Source: Devosia subaequoris
Lineage (GTDB): Bacteria; Pseudomonadota; Alphaproteobacteria; Rhizobiales; Devosiaceae
Assembly (NCBI RefSeq): GCF_014197055.1
Contig: NZ_JACIEW010000005.1
Location: 248,001-312,000, forward strand
DNA length: 64,000 nt
Direction: 5' to 3'
The notes beneath the pieces were generated by a model. It was not told the DNA's origin. It saw only the letters and a program-made list of their open reading frames with translations, and did not search any database. Shown one piece after another: positions 17,073 through 25,946 of this stretch; within the stretch, counting starts at the first letter, position 1; every line of letters begins with the position of its first letter. The translations under genes and the position numbers were made by a program.

Positions 17073-17728
17073 CAACCGTTCTCCTTGCTTTGGCCGCCTG
17101 TGCGCGCCGCGAGATAGGTGGCGATCTGGTGATCGACCTGACGGGCGGTGTCGGCAATGTCGCGCACGAGACCTCCGTCAACCCATTCAAGTCGACCGTC
17201 GCCAAGGCGGATTTCCGGGTCACCCATGACGACCAGCCTGCCAGCGAAGCCGGAATGGGACATCTGGGTGGTGGCAGTGTCGCGAATAGCGTCGGCCAGA
17301 TCTGGATGGCAGCGCACCACCAGATGCGGCACGCCATTGAGGCTGGGCAGGCATTCGCTAATCAACGCCTCAAGCTCGGTCAGCGGAAAGCGCGCGAGCA
17401 GGTGCAGCGCCAGCTTGCGACCAATACTCAGAGCCAACTCAACCGCCTGCTGGTGATGTTCGTCGCGCGCTGCGTCCAGCGCCTTGGCGGAGTTGATGGT
17501 GTGGGTCGCCAAGGTGCCGGCGGCCGCAGCGATGGTCTGTGTCGCCATGGATGCCGCGTTTTGTTCGCCGGCCTTGAGACCCTCGGCATAAGCTTCTTCG
17601 CGCGCGTTGGCGATCAATTGGGCCACCACGTCCTCGGGAATGGAGGGCACTGGTGCGGGGGCAGGCCGCCTGGCGGAGGAGCGGGGTTCGAGATCCAGAT
17701 CGAAGGTGAAGCGTGCGGGTTGGGCCAT
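17072..17728 (-). CDS. fliH: FliH-like regulator of the export ATPase
   Basis: A 218-residue protein. The N-terminus is Pro-rich, followed by REEAYAEGLKAGEQ and a helical region (QAVELALSIGRKLALHLLA). A C-terminal domain similar to the V/F-ATPase E subunit contains LVVRCHPDLADAI and GDPEIRLGDGRLEWVDGG. FliH binds and restrains FliI. It matches Caulobacter FlbE/FliH in position between fliG and fliN. I chose ATG at 17728 (MAQPARF), 4 nt after the fliG stop, over a TTG four codons upstream. Confidence 0.9.
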   Translation of the reverse strand: MAQPARFTFDLDLEPRSSARRPAPAPVPSIPEDVVAQLIANAREEAYAEGLKAGEQNAASMATQTIAAAAGTLATHTINSAKALDAARDEHHQQAVELALSIGRKLALHLLARFPLTELEALISECLPSLNGVPHLVVRCHPDLADAIRDTATTQMSHSGFAGRLVVMGDPEIRLGDGRLEWVDGGLVRDIADTARQVDHQIATYLAARTGGQSKENG

Positions 17729-17732
17729 GGTG

Positions 17733-18818
17733 TCACGCAATCATCTGGTCGTCGGATGTGGATTTCATGATCAGGATTTCGCCCTTGGCGGCGAGATCCT
17801 TGGCCGTGGCGACCATGCGGGTCTGGGCCTCGTCCACGTCCTTGAGGCGTACCGGGCCCATTGATTGCATGTCGTCCTGAAGCATCTTGGCGGCGCGACT
17901 CGACATGTTGTTGAAGAAACTGTCCTTGAGCGAGTCGTTGGCGCCCTTGAGCGCCAAAGCAAGTTCACGCTTGTCGAGTTTTGAGAGCAGGGTCTGGATC
18001 GCAGACATGTCGAGCTTGGCCAGATCTTCGAAGGTGAACATCAGCTGCTTGATGCGCTCGGCATCGTCGCGATTGACCTCTTCGAGGCTGGTGATGAAGC
18101 GCGCCTCGGTCTGTCGGTCGAAGGCGTTGAAAATCTCGGCCATCTGTTCGTGGCTGTCTCGCCGCTTGGTGTGGTTCAGGGTCGACATGAACTCGGTGCG
18201 CAGAGTCATCTCGATCTTTTCGAGAATTTCCTTCTGCACCGGGTCCAGGCCGAGCATGCGCGTCACCACGTCCATGGCCAGCTCTTCGGGCAGCACGGCG
18301 AGCACCTTGGAAGCGTGTTCGGTGGCGATCTTGGAGAGCACCACGGCAATGGTCTGGGGGTATTCGTTCTTGAGATAGGCAGCGAGCACGTCGGCCTGCA
18401 CATTGGAAAGCTTTTCCCACATGTTGCGGCCGGCCGGGCCACGGATTTCTTCCATGATGGCGTCGACCTTGTCCTGGGGCAAAAAGCTCAGGAGCAGGCG
18501 TTCAGTCGAGTCGGTGTTGCCCGAGAGCGAACCATTGGACGAGATGGTGGTGACGAACTCGATCATCAGATCATCGAGCATTTCCTGGGTGATCGGCCCC
18601 AGCCGCACCATGGCGCGGGAAAGCTGCTTGACCTCGAGTTCATCGAGCTCGTCGAAAATGGGTTTGCCGTAGTCGGGGCCAAGAGCCAGCAGAAGCGCTG
18701 CGGCCTTCTCGTCGCCGCTCAGGACGCGCTGTTCGCCACCGACCTGCAGCTGTGCGCCCACCGTTGTCGGGGCGCCGGCGGCGGCATTGTCTTCGTTGGA
18801 TTGGGATACCAGGGCCAT
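17733..18818 (-). CDS. fliG: FliG, flagellar motor switch protein
   Basis: A 361-residue rotor protein. The N-domain carries [20 protein letters not shown] and the middle domain has the [19 protein letters not shown] region with [12 protein letters not shown] before it. The C-terminal torque domain has [19 protein letters not shown] and charged residues such as [11 protein letters not shown] that face the MotA stator. It starts 5 nt after fliF and is followed at 4 nt by fliH. Confidence 0.97.
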   Translation of the reverse strand: MALVSQSNEDNAAAGAPTTVGAQLQVGGEQRVLSGDEKAAALLLALGPDYGKPIFDELDELEVKQLSRAMVRLGPITQEMLDDLMIEFVTTISSNGSLSGNTDSTERLLLSFLPQDKVDAIMEEIRGPAGRNMWEKLSNVQADVLAAYLKNEYPQTIAVVLSKIATEHASKVLAVLPEELAMDVVTRMLGLDPVQKEILEKIEMTLRTEFMSTLNHTKRRDSHEQMAEIFNAFDRQTEARFITSLEEVNRDDAERIKQLMFTFEDLAKLDMSAIQTLLSKLDKRELALALKGANDSLKDSFFNNMSSRAAKMLQDDMQSMGPVRLKDVDEAQTRMVATAKDLAAKGEILIMKSTSDDQMIA

Positions 18819-18823
18819 CGTAC

Positions 18824-20455
18824 CTACGCCGCGTTGCCCAGCCAGTCACGCACGATCAGCGCAGCCTGTCTGGGGTTCTCTTCAACCAGTTCCCCGACGG
18901 TTTGAAGCGTCTGGAGCTGGGTTTCGCCCATGGATTTGGCGTTAGCCACCCAGGCAGGCGTCTTGTCGCGCGGAGCCTCTTCAATTTCTGGAACCACCTG
19001 ACCATTGGCGTCCAGGACGCCGTGATAGCTGACTTCGGCGGCCTCTGGCAAAGCCAGCGGCTGGGTTTCGGGGGTCAGGGCCTTCTTGAGCAGCGGACGC
19101 ATGACAAAGAACACAAGGGCCAGGGCGATCAGCAGGGTCACGCCCATTTCTGCGCCGTTCATCAGGTCGTCGCGGGTGAAGTCGAGCAGGCCTGAGCCGG
19201 CCTCAGTGCCCAGCGGAGCCAATTCGGGGCGCTCGGCAAACTGCATATTGACCACTTCGACACTGTCGCCGCGTTCGGCCGAAAAACCGACGGCGGAACG
19301 GACCAGGGTCAGGATCTGCGCGATCTCGTCGGGGGAACGCGGGGTGTAGGTCATGTTGCCGGCGCCGTCGTCGGCATAGGTGCCATCGACCACAACCGCC
19401 ACGGACAGACGCTTGACAGCACCGGCCTCGGTCACATCGGTCTGGGTGGTCTTGGAAATCTCGTAATTGATGACTTCTTCGCTCGAGGTGCCCTGTTCGG
19501 TGACGCCGCCGGCACCATTGTTCTGGTCAGCGCCCGGCAACTCGTTGGCCACGGTCACCTGGCCGTTATTGCCGCCGGAGAGATTTTCGCTTTCCCGCGT
19601 CTGGGTAGACCGCACCACCTGGCTTTCGGGATCGAACAATTCCTGGGTGGTGGTGGAGCGGTTGAAGTCGAGTTCGGCGGCGACCTCGACGCGCGCGCGG
19701 CCAGCCCCGACGACATTGGCCAGCATGTCCTCGACACGCGTCCGCATCCGGTTTTCAAAGCCCAGCGTGCGTTCGTCGTTCTGCGCGGTCATGACGCCAG
19801 CGACATCTTCGCCGGTGCCCGAGGCCAGGAGCGTGCCCTGATCGTCGACGATGGAGACACGGCCTGGCGTCAGCCCTTCGATGGCCGAGGCCACCAGATG
19901 CTGGATAGCGCGAATTTCTCCCGTGGATAATTCGCCACGGGTGGTCAAAACGATGGACGCGGACGGATCCTGGCGTTCGCGACGGAACAATTCACGTTCG
20001 GGCAACACCAGATGCACGCGGGCGCCGGTGATTCGATTAAGCGAACCGATGGTGCGAGCCAGCTCGCCTTCGAGCGCGCGGACATTGTTGATGTTCTGCA
20101 CGAAGCTGGTGGCCCCCAGGGTGGATTGCTGATCGAAAATCTCGTAGCCGACCTGGCCGCGGGTCGGCAGGCCCTCGCCGGCCAGCGTCATGCGCATGGT
20201 GGTGATCTGGTCGCGCGGCACCAGAATGGTGGCGCCTTCACCCCTCAATTCGTAGGGAATGTTAAGGGTTTGCAGCTCGGTGACGATGGCCGAGGAATCT
20301 TCCAGGCTCAGTCCCGAATAGAGCGGCGCCAGGTTCGGCGTCTGAGACCGTATGATCAGGAAGCCGAAAAATCCCAACATCAACACGGCGACCAGAGCCA
20401 TGGCGGCAATGCGCGGCAGGCCGATGCGGTTGATGAGATGTGTTAGACTTTCCAC
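18824..20455 (-). CDS. fliF: FliF, flagellar MS-ring protein
   Basis: A 543-residue protein with transmembrane helices near residues 17-37 ([18 protein letters not shown]) and 425-445 ([19 protein letters not shown]). Between them lie the periplasmic ring-building motifs [17 protein letters not shown] and [20 protein letters not shown]. The cytoplasmic tail ([20 protein letters not shown]) is the FliG-binding peptide. It is the first gene of the fliF-G-H-N-flbD-flhA operon. The upstream region carries a CtrA-like box at 20530-20544 and two inverted repeats closer to the start. Confidence 0.97.
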   Translation of the reverse strand: MESLTHLINRIGLPRIAAMALVAVLMLGFFGFLIIRSQTPNLAPLYSGLSLEDSSAIVTELQTLNIPYELRGEGATILVPRDQITTMRMTLAGEGLPTRGQVGYEIFDQQSTLGATSFVQNINNVRALEGELARTIGSLNRITGARVHLVLPERELFRRERQDPSASIVLTTRGELSTGEIRAIQHLVASAIEGLTPGRVSIVDDQGTLLASGTGEDVAGVMTAQNDERTLGFENRMRTRVEDMLANVVGAGRARVEVAAELDFNRSTTTQELFDPESQVVRSTQTRESENLSGGNNGQVTVANELPGADQNNGAGGVTEQGTSSEEVINYEISKTTQTDVTEAGAVKRLSVAVVVDGTYADDGAGNMTYTPRSPDEIAQILTLVRSAVGFSAERGDSVEVVNMQFAERPELAPLGTEAGSGLLDFTRDDLMNGAEMGVTLLIALALVFFVMRPLLKKALTPETQPLALPEAAEVSYHGVLDANGQVVPEIEEAPRDKTPAWVANAKSMGETQLQTLQTVGELVEENPRQAALIVRDWLGNAA

Positions 20456-20489
20456 GCGGCAGACCCGGTCCGTTTGTAAACGGTCGAGG

Positions 20490-20510
20490 TGCCCCCATGA
20501 CCGATGGGCA
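20490..20510. promoter_or_regulatory. Inverted repeats in the fliF leader, possible FlbD operator
   Basis: TGCCC-N11-GGGCA spans 20490-20510, and CCGTTT-GT-AAACGG spans 20470-20483. Both lie between the CtrA-like box and the fliF start. In Caulobacter FlbD represses fliF through a site at this place. Which repeat, if either, is bound here is not decidable from sequence. Confidence 0.3.
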
Positions 20511-20529
20511 AAAATTACCTAGTGGATGG

Positions 20530-20544
20530 TAAACAATGTATTAA
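20530..20544. promoter_or_regulatory. Candidate CtrA box upstream of fliF and gst
   Basis: On the minus strand the sequence reads TTAA-N7-TTTA, one mismatch from TTAA-N7-TTAA with exact spacing. It lies about 75-90 bp upstream of fliF and about 65 bp before the divergent GST gene. fliF is a classical CtrA-activated promoter. Confidence 0.55.
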
Positions 20545-20610
20545 CTGGCTGTTGCAACTTGCGATTTTAGGCAAGAACTGCCGGGTCGAGTTAATGGAAG
20601 GTGAAGGGAC

Positions 20611-21231
20611 ATGATGCGGATTCTGGGGCGGGTGACGTCCATCAATGTGCGCAAGGCGACCTGGGCGGCGCGCGAACTGGGCTTGGAATATGAACATGAA
20701 GATTGGGGCATGCCCAATCGCAATCCCAAAGTGCCCGAGTTCATGGCCCTCAATCCCAATGCACAGGTGCCGGTGCTGGTTGAGGACGACTTCGTGCTCT
20801 GGGACAGCGTGGCGATCATGCTCTATCTCAACCGAAAGGCCGGAGGCGGGCTCTTGCCCGGGGAGGCGCGCCAGCAGGGGCTCGTCATGCAATGGGTCCT
20901 CTGGCAGAACAACGAGATGGGGTCCAACTGGGCCTATCCGCTGATGTCGATCATTCGCAAGGCGCCGGGGTTCGATGACGGCCAGAAAGTGGCCGACAAT
21001 ATCGCGGCCTGGACGGGCAAGATGAACATCATTGAGGCCCACCTGGCCAAGAGCGGCGATTTTGTCGTGGGCAGTGAATTTTCACTGGCCGACATAGCGA
21101 TCACGCTGGGGCTGCACCGCTGGTTCGCGATCCCCTTCGACCATCCCCCGATGCCGGCCTGCGAAACCTACTACAATCGCATGAAGACCCGCCCGGCGGC
21201 GGCCGAGTGGCTGACGGACGCCACACCCTGA
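20611..21231 (+). CDS. Glutathione S-transferase family protein
   Basis: A 206-residue GST. The thioredoxin-like N-domain has ILGRVTSINVRKATWAAREL with Ser in the usual catalytic region, then the cis-Pro motif NPNAQVPVLVEDDFVLWDSV, where VLWDS replaces the usual LxES. The all-alpha C-domain has GSEFSLADIAITLGLHRWF. The substrate is unknown. AAGGGAC precedes the first of two ATGs. It is divergent from fliF and ends at a strong terminator. Confidence 0.9.
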   Translation: MMRILGRVTSINVRKATWAARELGLEYEHEDWGMPNRNPKVPEFMALNPNAQVPVLVEDDFVLWDSVAIMLYLNRKAGGGLLPGEARQQGLVMQWVLWQNNEMGSNWAYPLMSIIRKAPGFDDGQKVADNIAAWTGKMNIIEAHLAKSGDFVVGSEFSLADIAITLGLHRWFAIPFDHPPMPACETYYNRMKTRPAAAEWLTDATP

Positions 21232-21242
21232 CGAGCAAGAAG

Positions 21243-21270
21243 AAACCCGCCGGAAAAATCCGGCGGGTTT
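21243..21270. terminator. Bidirectional terminator between gst and sciP
   Basis: AAACCCGCCGGA pairs perfectly with TCCGGCGGGTTT around a 4-nt A loop. Runs of A and T on the two sides let it serve both the + strand GST gene and the converging minus-strand sciP gene. Confidence 0.9.
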
Positions 21271-21304
21271 GTAATTGGCAGCCTGATATCGGCGAGAAAA
21301 GGCA

Positions 21305-21583
21305 TCAGCCTTCTCTGTAGTGCTGAATCCAGGTTGTCCGGAGACCGGCAAGGCCATGTTTGTCGATGGCGGCCTGCCAGTTGAGGAATTCATCGACGCT
21401 GAGCGTATAACGCTCACACGCCTCTTCGAGACTGAGCAGGCCACCGCGAACGGCGGCAACAACTTCAGCCTTGCGGCGGATTACCCACCGTCTCGTATTG
21501 GCTGGAGGAAGATCCGCAATTGTCAGCGGGCTGCCGTCGGGGCCAATAACGTACTTCACGCGAGGACGCATCTGTACGGTCAT
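21305..21583 (-). CDS. sciP: SciP, CtrA-inhibitory helix-turn-helix protein (DUF1153)
   Basis: A 92-residue protein matching the SciP/DUF1153 family over its length: VKYVIGPDGSPLTIADLPP, TRRWVIRRKAEVVAAVRGGL and LSLEEACERYTLSVDEFLNW. The last two form a helix-turn-helix. In Caulobacter SciP binds CtrA and blocks its recruitment of RNA polymerase at motility genes, and its own gene is CtrA-activated. A CtrA-like box lies about 55 bp upstream. Its setting between the fliF and fliK-flgD operons fits a motility role. Confidence 0.93.
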   Translation of the reverse strand: MTVQMRPRVKYVIGPDGSPLTIADLPPANTRRWVIRRKAEVVAAVRGGLLSLEEACERYTLSVDEFLNWQAAIDKHGLAGLRTTWIQHYREG

Positions 21584-21635
21584 TTTACTCTCTACTCAAA
21601 CCTGACCATATGAGCCTGAGAGTAGGGCAGTGAGC

Positions 21636-21650
21636 TTAAGATACCCCTAA
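21636..21650. promoter_or_regulatory. Candidate CtrA box upstream of sciP
   Basis: TTAA-N7-CTAA, one mismatch from the CtrA consensus with exact spacing, lies about 55 bp upstream of the sciP ATG. It would complete the CtrA-SciP feedback loop known from Caulobacter. Confidence 0.5.
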
Positions 21651-21708
21651 GGGGAAACTTACAACAGGTTAAGAAACGCCAGCGGTTTCAATCAATTGCG
21701 CAAGAGAA

Positions 21709-21746
21709 TGCGCAGGCCGCATCCGGGCCGGACATCAGCCTGCGCA
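21709..21746. other. Hairpin downstream of flgD
   Basis: TGCGCAGGC and GCCTGCGCA form a perfect 9-bp stem with a 20-nt loop in the gap between flgD and sciP. There is no T-run, so it may be a weak terminator for the fliK-flgD unit or an mRNA 3' stabiliser. Confidence 0.4.
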
Positions 21747-21768
21747 AGGGGCCACCGGTAGCAGCCGA

Positions 21769-22458
21769 TCAGCTCCCGGCTTTCTCTTCTGCGGGGGGAG
21801 TGTCGACCTGCCGGATACTGGTTACATCAGAAAGTGCGACCTTGTTCTTGCCCACGGTCAGCATCGGCTCGGCGCCCGAGAAGTCCACGGCGGTGACGAC
21901 GCCCACCGAGGAGGTCGAAACCTTCACCTCGTTCCCCGCCAGATTGGTGCCCTTGATGGAGATGGTGTAGACGCCATCCGGCTTCTTATTGCCATCAGAC
22001 CCCATGCCGTCCCAGAGGAAATTTCCAGGGCCTGCATTGAGCGAGCCGGATTCGGTATAGACCACCTGGCCGGACGCGTCCTTGATGGTCACCGTGGCAT
22101 TGGCCACATTGGTAGCAGCATTATAGGCCCAATAGGCGCCGCCATCCTTGAGTTCGGCGGTTTCGCCAGACGCGGTCACTTCCTTGCCGATATAGGAGAC
22201 GGCGTCGGCGCGATAGCTGGTCTGGGTGTTGAGCAGCAGGGCTTCGAGGAATTCATTGGTCTTGAGCTGCTGTTCGACGCCGGAGAACTGCACCAATTGT
22301 GCGGTGAACTGATTGGTGTCGAGCGGGTCGAGCGGATTCTGATTCTTGAGCTGGGTCGTCAGGATCGAGAGGAAAGTGTCGAAATTGCCAGCAATCGTCG
22401 AGCGCGCAGAAGATACCGCGCTGCTGGACGAACTGGAGGAAACGCCATCGACTGCCAT
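21769..22458 (-). CDS. flgD: FlgD, flagellar hook-capping protein
   Basis: A 229-residue protein. The conserved N-terminal signature FDTFLSILTTQLKNQNPLDP, with DTNQFTAQLVQFSGVEQQLK, identifies FlgD. The C-terminal beta domain contains GNFLWDGMGSDGNKKPDGVYTIS in two adjacent stretches, typical of the FlgD tudor/FnIII part. FlgD caps the growing hook and is replaced by the hook-filament junction. It starts 12 nt after fliK and should be co-transcribed from the sigma-54 promoter at 24157. Confidence 0.95.
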   Translation of the reverse strand: MAVDGVSSSSSSSAVSSARSTIAGNFDTFLSILTTQLKNQNPLDPLDTNQFTAQLVQFSGVEQQLKTNEFLEALLLNTQTSYRADAVSYIGKEVTASGETAELKDGGAYWAYNAATNVANATVTIKDASGQVVYTESGSLNAGPGNFLWDGMGSDGNKKPDGVYTISIKGTNLAGNEVKVSTSSVGVVTAVDFSGAEPMLTVGKNKVALSDVTSIRQVDTPPAEEKAGS

Positions 22459-22470
22459 AGACCTAACTCC

Positions 22471-24114
22471 TTACACGGTGATGTTGACGCCACTGGCCGT
22501 GAGGGCGCCACGATAAAGATTGACCAGGGGCACCGGCTCTTCGCTGGTCTCGGCCGAGCCAGTGTTCTCGTCGGCGGAGCCGGACTGACCGCTGGTATTC
22601 TGGCCATCACCCATCTGCCCCTGCTGTCCCGCAAAGGGGTTCTGCTTGAGCGAGAATTCGAGATTGGTCTTGCTGCTGTCGAGCCCGGCCTGCTGCAGGG
22701 CGCGCTCCAGCCCCCGCTGGTCGCGCTGCATCAGGTCCAGGGTTTCGGACTTTTCCACTACCAGCCGCGCATTGACCTGGCCAGATTCATTAATGTCGAG
22801 GCGGACATCAATGCGGCCCAGTTCGGGCGGGTCGAGGCGGATCTGGAAGCGGGTATTGCCGTCCTGAACCTGCCGGGCCAGTTCGAAGGCAATCTGAGGC
22901 AGGTTGAGCTGCTGCTGGCTGGTCTGGTAGCCGGCTTGGATGATGCGCGGATTGGCCGCCGCATCGATGCGGGCGGCGTTCGTCGCCTGTGCATTGGCAT
23001 CGGCGGAAGGGGCAGGCGTGTTCGAAGCGTCGACCGGTGCGGTGGCTGCCGCATTGCCGCGGCGCGTCTCGCGATTGGCGGGTTCTATGCGTTCCCTGCC
23101 GCGATCGGCGGCGGATGGGCCGTTGTCGTCGCGCTGCTGACCCGAGGTGTTTGAGTCTTCGGTGGTGCGAGCGGTGGCGCCGGACATGTCCAGCGTGTCC
23201 GGCGTGTCGGTAGTTTTGCCGGACAGCACCGGCTCGCTGACCTTGAGGGTTGGCGCGGCCAGAACCGGTTCCTCGGGGACAGAAGCGGCCCGCTGAGTCA
23301 GGCCAGCGGCAAAGCGGCCAAGCGCGGCTTCGATTTCGGCGTCGAGGGGTTGTCCGGGAGTCATGCCCAGTGCGGCCAGCTTTTCGGCCGGCACATCACC
23401 GTCTGCCAGCGCGGCCAGCAGGGCGCCGAGCTTGTCGCCAAGTGCCTTGAGCCGCGCGGTGGCCTCTGAGGTTGCGCGGGTCTGTTGTGCGTCGGTCGCG
23501 GGCTGGGCGGTCGAGAGCGACTGGGCGAGCGGCGCCAGCAACTGAGTCAACGCACCAGCCAGGCCCGTGTCATCTTCGCCGGTGGATTCGAGCAGGGCGG
23601 CGAAATCTTCGGGCACGGTCAGTGCCTCAATGTCGAGGCCCAGGGACTGAGCCAGGTCGGAAAGTGCGTTTTCCACCTGCTCGAGAAGTTCCGGGTCGAG
23701 CGCTTCGCCCTGATCCAGGCTGGTCTTGAGCGCGCTCAACGCCTCAACAAAGTCGACCATGGGAGTTGGGTTGGCAGTTGCGGCCTGGGTGGGCTGGTCG
23801 ATGGCGGTCGCCAGCGCTTCGGGATCGGCTTCGTCATCCGAGGTGGTTTCACCCGAACTAGTCGCCAAGCCCAGGCGGAACAGTTCGGCCAGATCGAAAA
23901 CAGAATTGGGCTGACCAGAATTGGCACCGGGCACGGGCGCCGGCACGGTTGCGCCGGTTTCCAACCCGGCATTGTCCAGCAGGGCCGCGAACAGACCAAG
24001 CAGGCCGGTCGGTTCGCTGGCTGCGTCCTGTGCGGCAGCGGACTGGCCGGCGAACGCCTTGCCGATGGCGCCGGAGGCGCTGGTGCCGCTGATTATTGTC
24101 AGATGTGATGCCAA
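22471..24114 (-). CDS. fliK: FliK, hook-length control protein
   Basis: About 547 residues. Most of the protein is low-complexity Ala/Gln/Pro/Thr-rich sequence. The C-terminal Flg_hook domain reads FQIRLDPPELGRIDVRLDI, NARLVVEKSETLDLMQRDQ and RGLERALQQAGLDSS, the FliK ruler-switch domain. The frame is open to an ATG at 24156, but that lies at the edge of the sigma-54 promoter and upstream of the predicted transcript start. TTG at 24114 with AAGGG 9 nt upstream is the better start. It precedes flgD. Confidence 0.9.
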   Translation of the reverse strand: MASHLTIISGTSASGAIGKAFAGQSAAAQDAASEPTGLLGLFAALLDNAGLETGATVPAPVPGANSGQPNSVFDLAELFRLGLATSSGETTSDDEADPEALATAIDQPTQAATANPTPMVDFVEALSALKTSLDQGEALDPELLEQVENALSDLAQSLGLDIEALTVPEDFAALLESTGEDDTGLAGALTQLLAPLAQSLSTAQPATDAQQTRATSEATARLKALGDKLGALLAALADGDVPAEKLAALGMTPGQPLDAEIEAALGRFAAGLTQRAASVPEEPVLAAPTLKVSEPVLSGKTTDTPDTLDMSGATARTTEDSNTSGQQRDDNGPSAADRGRERIEPANRETRRGNAAATAPVDASNTPAPSADANAQATNAARIDAAANPRIIQAGYQTSQQQLNLPQIAFELARQVQDGNTRFQIRLDPPELGRIDVRLDINESGQVNARLVVEKSETLDLMQRDQRGLERALQQAGLDSSKTNLEFSLKQNPFAGQQGQMGDGQNTSGQSGSADENTGSAETSEEPVPLVNLYRGALTASGVNITV

Positions 24115-24156
24115 CTTGGGGCGCCCTTGAACAAAACACTCATCCGGATAGTGCAA

Positions 24157-24172
24157 TGCAAGAGGCTTGCCA
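24157..24172 (-). promoter_or_regulatory. Sigma-54 promoter of fliK-flgD
   Basis: On the minus strand TGGCAAGCCTCTTGCA matches the -24/-12 consensus TGGCAYG-N4-TTGCW at nearly every base, with correct GG to GC spacing. Transcription should start near 24146. The flbD gene in the same flagellar cluster encodes the matching type of activator. Confidence 0.85.
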
Positions 24173-24255
24173 GATTGTGGGCGATCTATTTTGTCATTTT
24201 TTTCAATGATTTATGAGTTGGTCTCGTCCCAGGCTTGGTGTTGGCTGGGTCGAGC

Positions 24256-24291
24256 TTGCCGGGCATTGGGCAAAAGCTGCCGGGTGCGGCA
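24256..24291. promoter_or_regulatory. Candidate activator sites for the fliK sigma-54 promoter
   Basis: Two adjacent inverted repeats, TTGCC-N8-GGCAA (24256-24273) and TGCCG-GGTG-CGGCA (24278-24291), lie 85-120 bp upstream of the -24 element. That is the usual distance for an enhancer of an NtrC-class activator such as FlbD. They sit before mnmA on the other strand. Binding is inferred from position and symmetry. Confidence 0.45.
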
Positions 24292-24371
24292 ATGGACAGA
24301 TCGGCGATCTCGGCGTATGGAACCGCTCACAGTTTCCGCTGGCCCTTGACCCCAACCGGATACGAGAAGAG

Positions 24372-25523
24372 ATGTTGAACTCGCTTGATATTGCCAAGCG
24401 CCCTGAGGACACGCGCGTCGTCGTCGCCATGTCCGGGGGCGTGGATTCCTCCGTTGTTGCCGGATTGCTCGCCCGAGAGGGCTATGAAGTGGTCGGCGTG
24501 ACCCTGCAGCTTTACGATCATGGCGAAGCCATTCATCGCAAGGGCGCGTGCTGCGCCGGGCAGGATATTCACGATGCGCGCCGCGTTGCGGCCAAGTTGG
24601 GCATTCCCCATTATGTGCTCGACTATGAAGAGCGCTTCAAGAATGCAGTCATCGAGCCGTTTGCCAACGCCTATCAGCAGGGCGAAACACCAGTGCCCTG
24701 CATTGCCTGCAACCAGTCGGTGAAATTCGTTGATCTAATGACGGTGGCGCAGGACCTGGGCGCCGATGTGTTGGCCACGGGCCATTATGTGCAGACCCGG
24801 CTGGGCGAGGACGGTAGGCGCCATCTGTTCCGCCCACGCGACAATGAACGGGACCAGTCCTATTTCCTGTTTGCCACCACCCAGGACCAGCTCGACTTCC
24901 TGCGCTTCCCGCTGGGCGGCATGGGTAAGGCGGAAGTGCGCGAGCATGCGCGCGAAATGGGCCTGGAAATTGCTGAAAAGCATGACAGCCAGGACATTTG
25001 CTTTGTGCCGCAGGGCAAATATGCCGACATCATCGCCAAGATGCACCCCGAGGCGCTGGCCAAGGGCGAGATCGTCCATATGGATGGTCGTGTTCTGGGA
25101 GAACACGAGGGTATCGTTCACTACACGATTGGCCAGCGCAAAGGCCTGGGCATTGCCGCGGGTGAACCGCTCTATGTGGTCAAGCTCGATCATCGCGCTG
25201 GCCGGGTGATCGTTGGTCCGCGCGAGGCGCTCAAGACCCACACCGTCCGGCTGCGCGATGTGAACTGGCTCGGTAGCTTGCCATTGGCGGAAGTCAGTGC
25301 AGGCAATGGGGCGCCGGTCGAGGTCAAGGTGCGATCGACCCGTGGCCCACAGCCGGCTGTCATCCAGATGCAGGACGGCGAAGTCTATGTGACACTGGTC
25401 AGCGGCGAGTATGGCATTTCGCCGGGCCAGGCCTGTGTGTTCTATGCCGATGACAGCGAAATGAGCGAAGTGCTGGGTGGCGGCTTCATTGCCGAGGCCG
25501 TGCCGCAGGCGCTGGTGGCGTGA
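24372..25523 (+). CDS. mnmA: MnmA, tRNA-specific 2-thiouridylase
   Basis: A 383-residue ATP-dependent thiolase that makes s2U at the wobble base of Lys, Glu and Gln tRNAs. The PP-loop reads [18 protein letters not shown]. Catalytic cysteines lie in [12 protein letters not shown] and [12 protein letters not shown]. The [11 protein letters not shown] motif and C-terminal barrel domain are present. The frame extends upstream to 24213, but MLNSLDI at 24372 gives normal length and leaves the enhancer region free. Confidence 0.96.
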   Translation: MLNSLDIAKRPEDTRVVVAMSGGVDSSVVAGLLAREGYEVVGVTLQLYDHGEAIHRKGACCAGQDIHDARRVAAKLGIPHYVLDYEERFKNAVIEPFANAYQQGETPVPCIACNQSVKFVDLMTVAQDLGADVLATGHYVQTRLGEDGRRHLFRPRDNERDQSYFLFATTQDQLDFLRFPLGGMGKAEVREHAREMGLEIAEKHDSQDICFVPQGKYADIIAKMHPEALAKGEIVHMDGRVLGEHEGIVHYTIGQRKGLGIAAGEPLYVVKLDHRAGRVIVGPREALKTHTVRLRDVNWLGSLPLAEVSAGNGAPVEVKVRSTRGPQPAVIQMQDGEVYVTLVSGEYGISPGQACVFYADDSEMSEVLGGGFIAEAVPQALVA

Positions 25524-25527
25524 TGTC

Positions 25528-25884
25528 CTAAGTGTTCGTCCAGCCTACTACGATTCCGTTCTCAACCTTCACCTTTTGGCGAAACGTGCGAGCGCCAGTT
25601 TGAGCGTACTTGTATGTGTGGACCACTTTGGTTTTGAGAACCCGTTCGTCGATCGCCGCGGGTGGCCCCCATGCGTCCACAAGCTGTTGAACTGTCATGC
25701 CAGGCCGAATTCGATTGCCCAGGATGTCGTCTCTGAGAGGATCCTTTGAATAGCGGGCGGCGATCCTGCTCTTCCGATCAAACTCCTCTTGTTGCAGACG
25801 AACCTCATCTTTCTTTTTCAATAGATGTTGAACGATGGCGCCGACGACGCCAACGATGAACAAAAGGACTATGAATATCTCCAT
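25528..25884 (-). CDS. Small membrane-anchored protein, function unknown
   Basis: A 118-residue protein. An N-terminal transmembrane helix (MEIFIVLLFIVGVVGAIVQH) is followed by KKKDE, so the rest should be cytoplasmic. The C-terminal part has IRPGMTVQQLVDAWGPPAAI and HTYKYAQTGARTFRQKVKVE, resembling SmpA/BamE-like or DUF2845-like small beta domains that start with a GMT/GMS motif. An AGGGG site precedes the ATG. It converges on mnmA with only 4 nt between stops. Its base composition looks lower in GC than its neighbours. Confidence 0.75.
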   Translation of the reverse strand: MEIFIVLLFIVGVVGAIVQHLLKKKDEVRLQQEEFDRKSRIAARYSKDPLRDDILGNRIRPGMTVQQLVDAWGPPAAIDERVLKTKVVHTYKYAQTGARTFRQKVKVENGIVVGWTNT

Positions 25885-25946
25885 TGTTTACCCCTAATCC
25901 AGCCAGTAAATGGAGCATACAATTTGAGGAATTTCCGACAATAGTG

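Noticed and set aside
24115..24156. Upstream ATG of the fliK frame
   Set aside because: It touches the sigma-54 promoter and precedes the predicted transcript start; a TTG with a ribosome site at 24114 fits better.
24213..24371. N-terminal extension of mnmA
   Set aside because: It would add about 53 residues absent from MnmA proteins and cover the presumed enhancer repeats.
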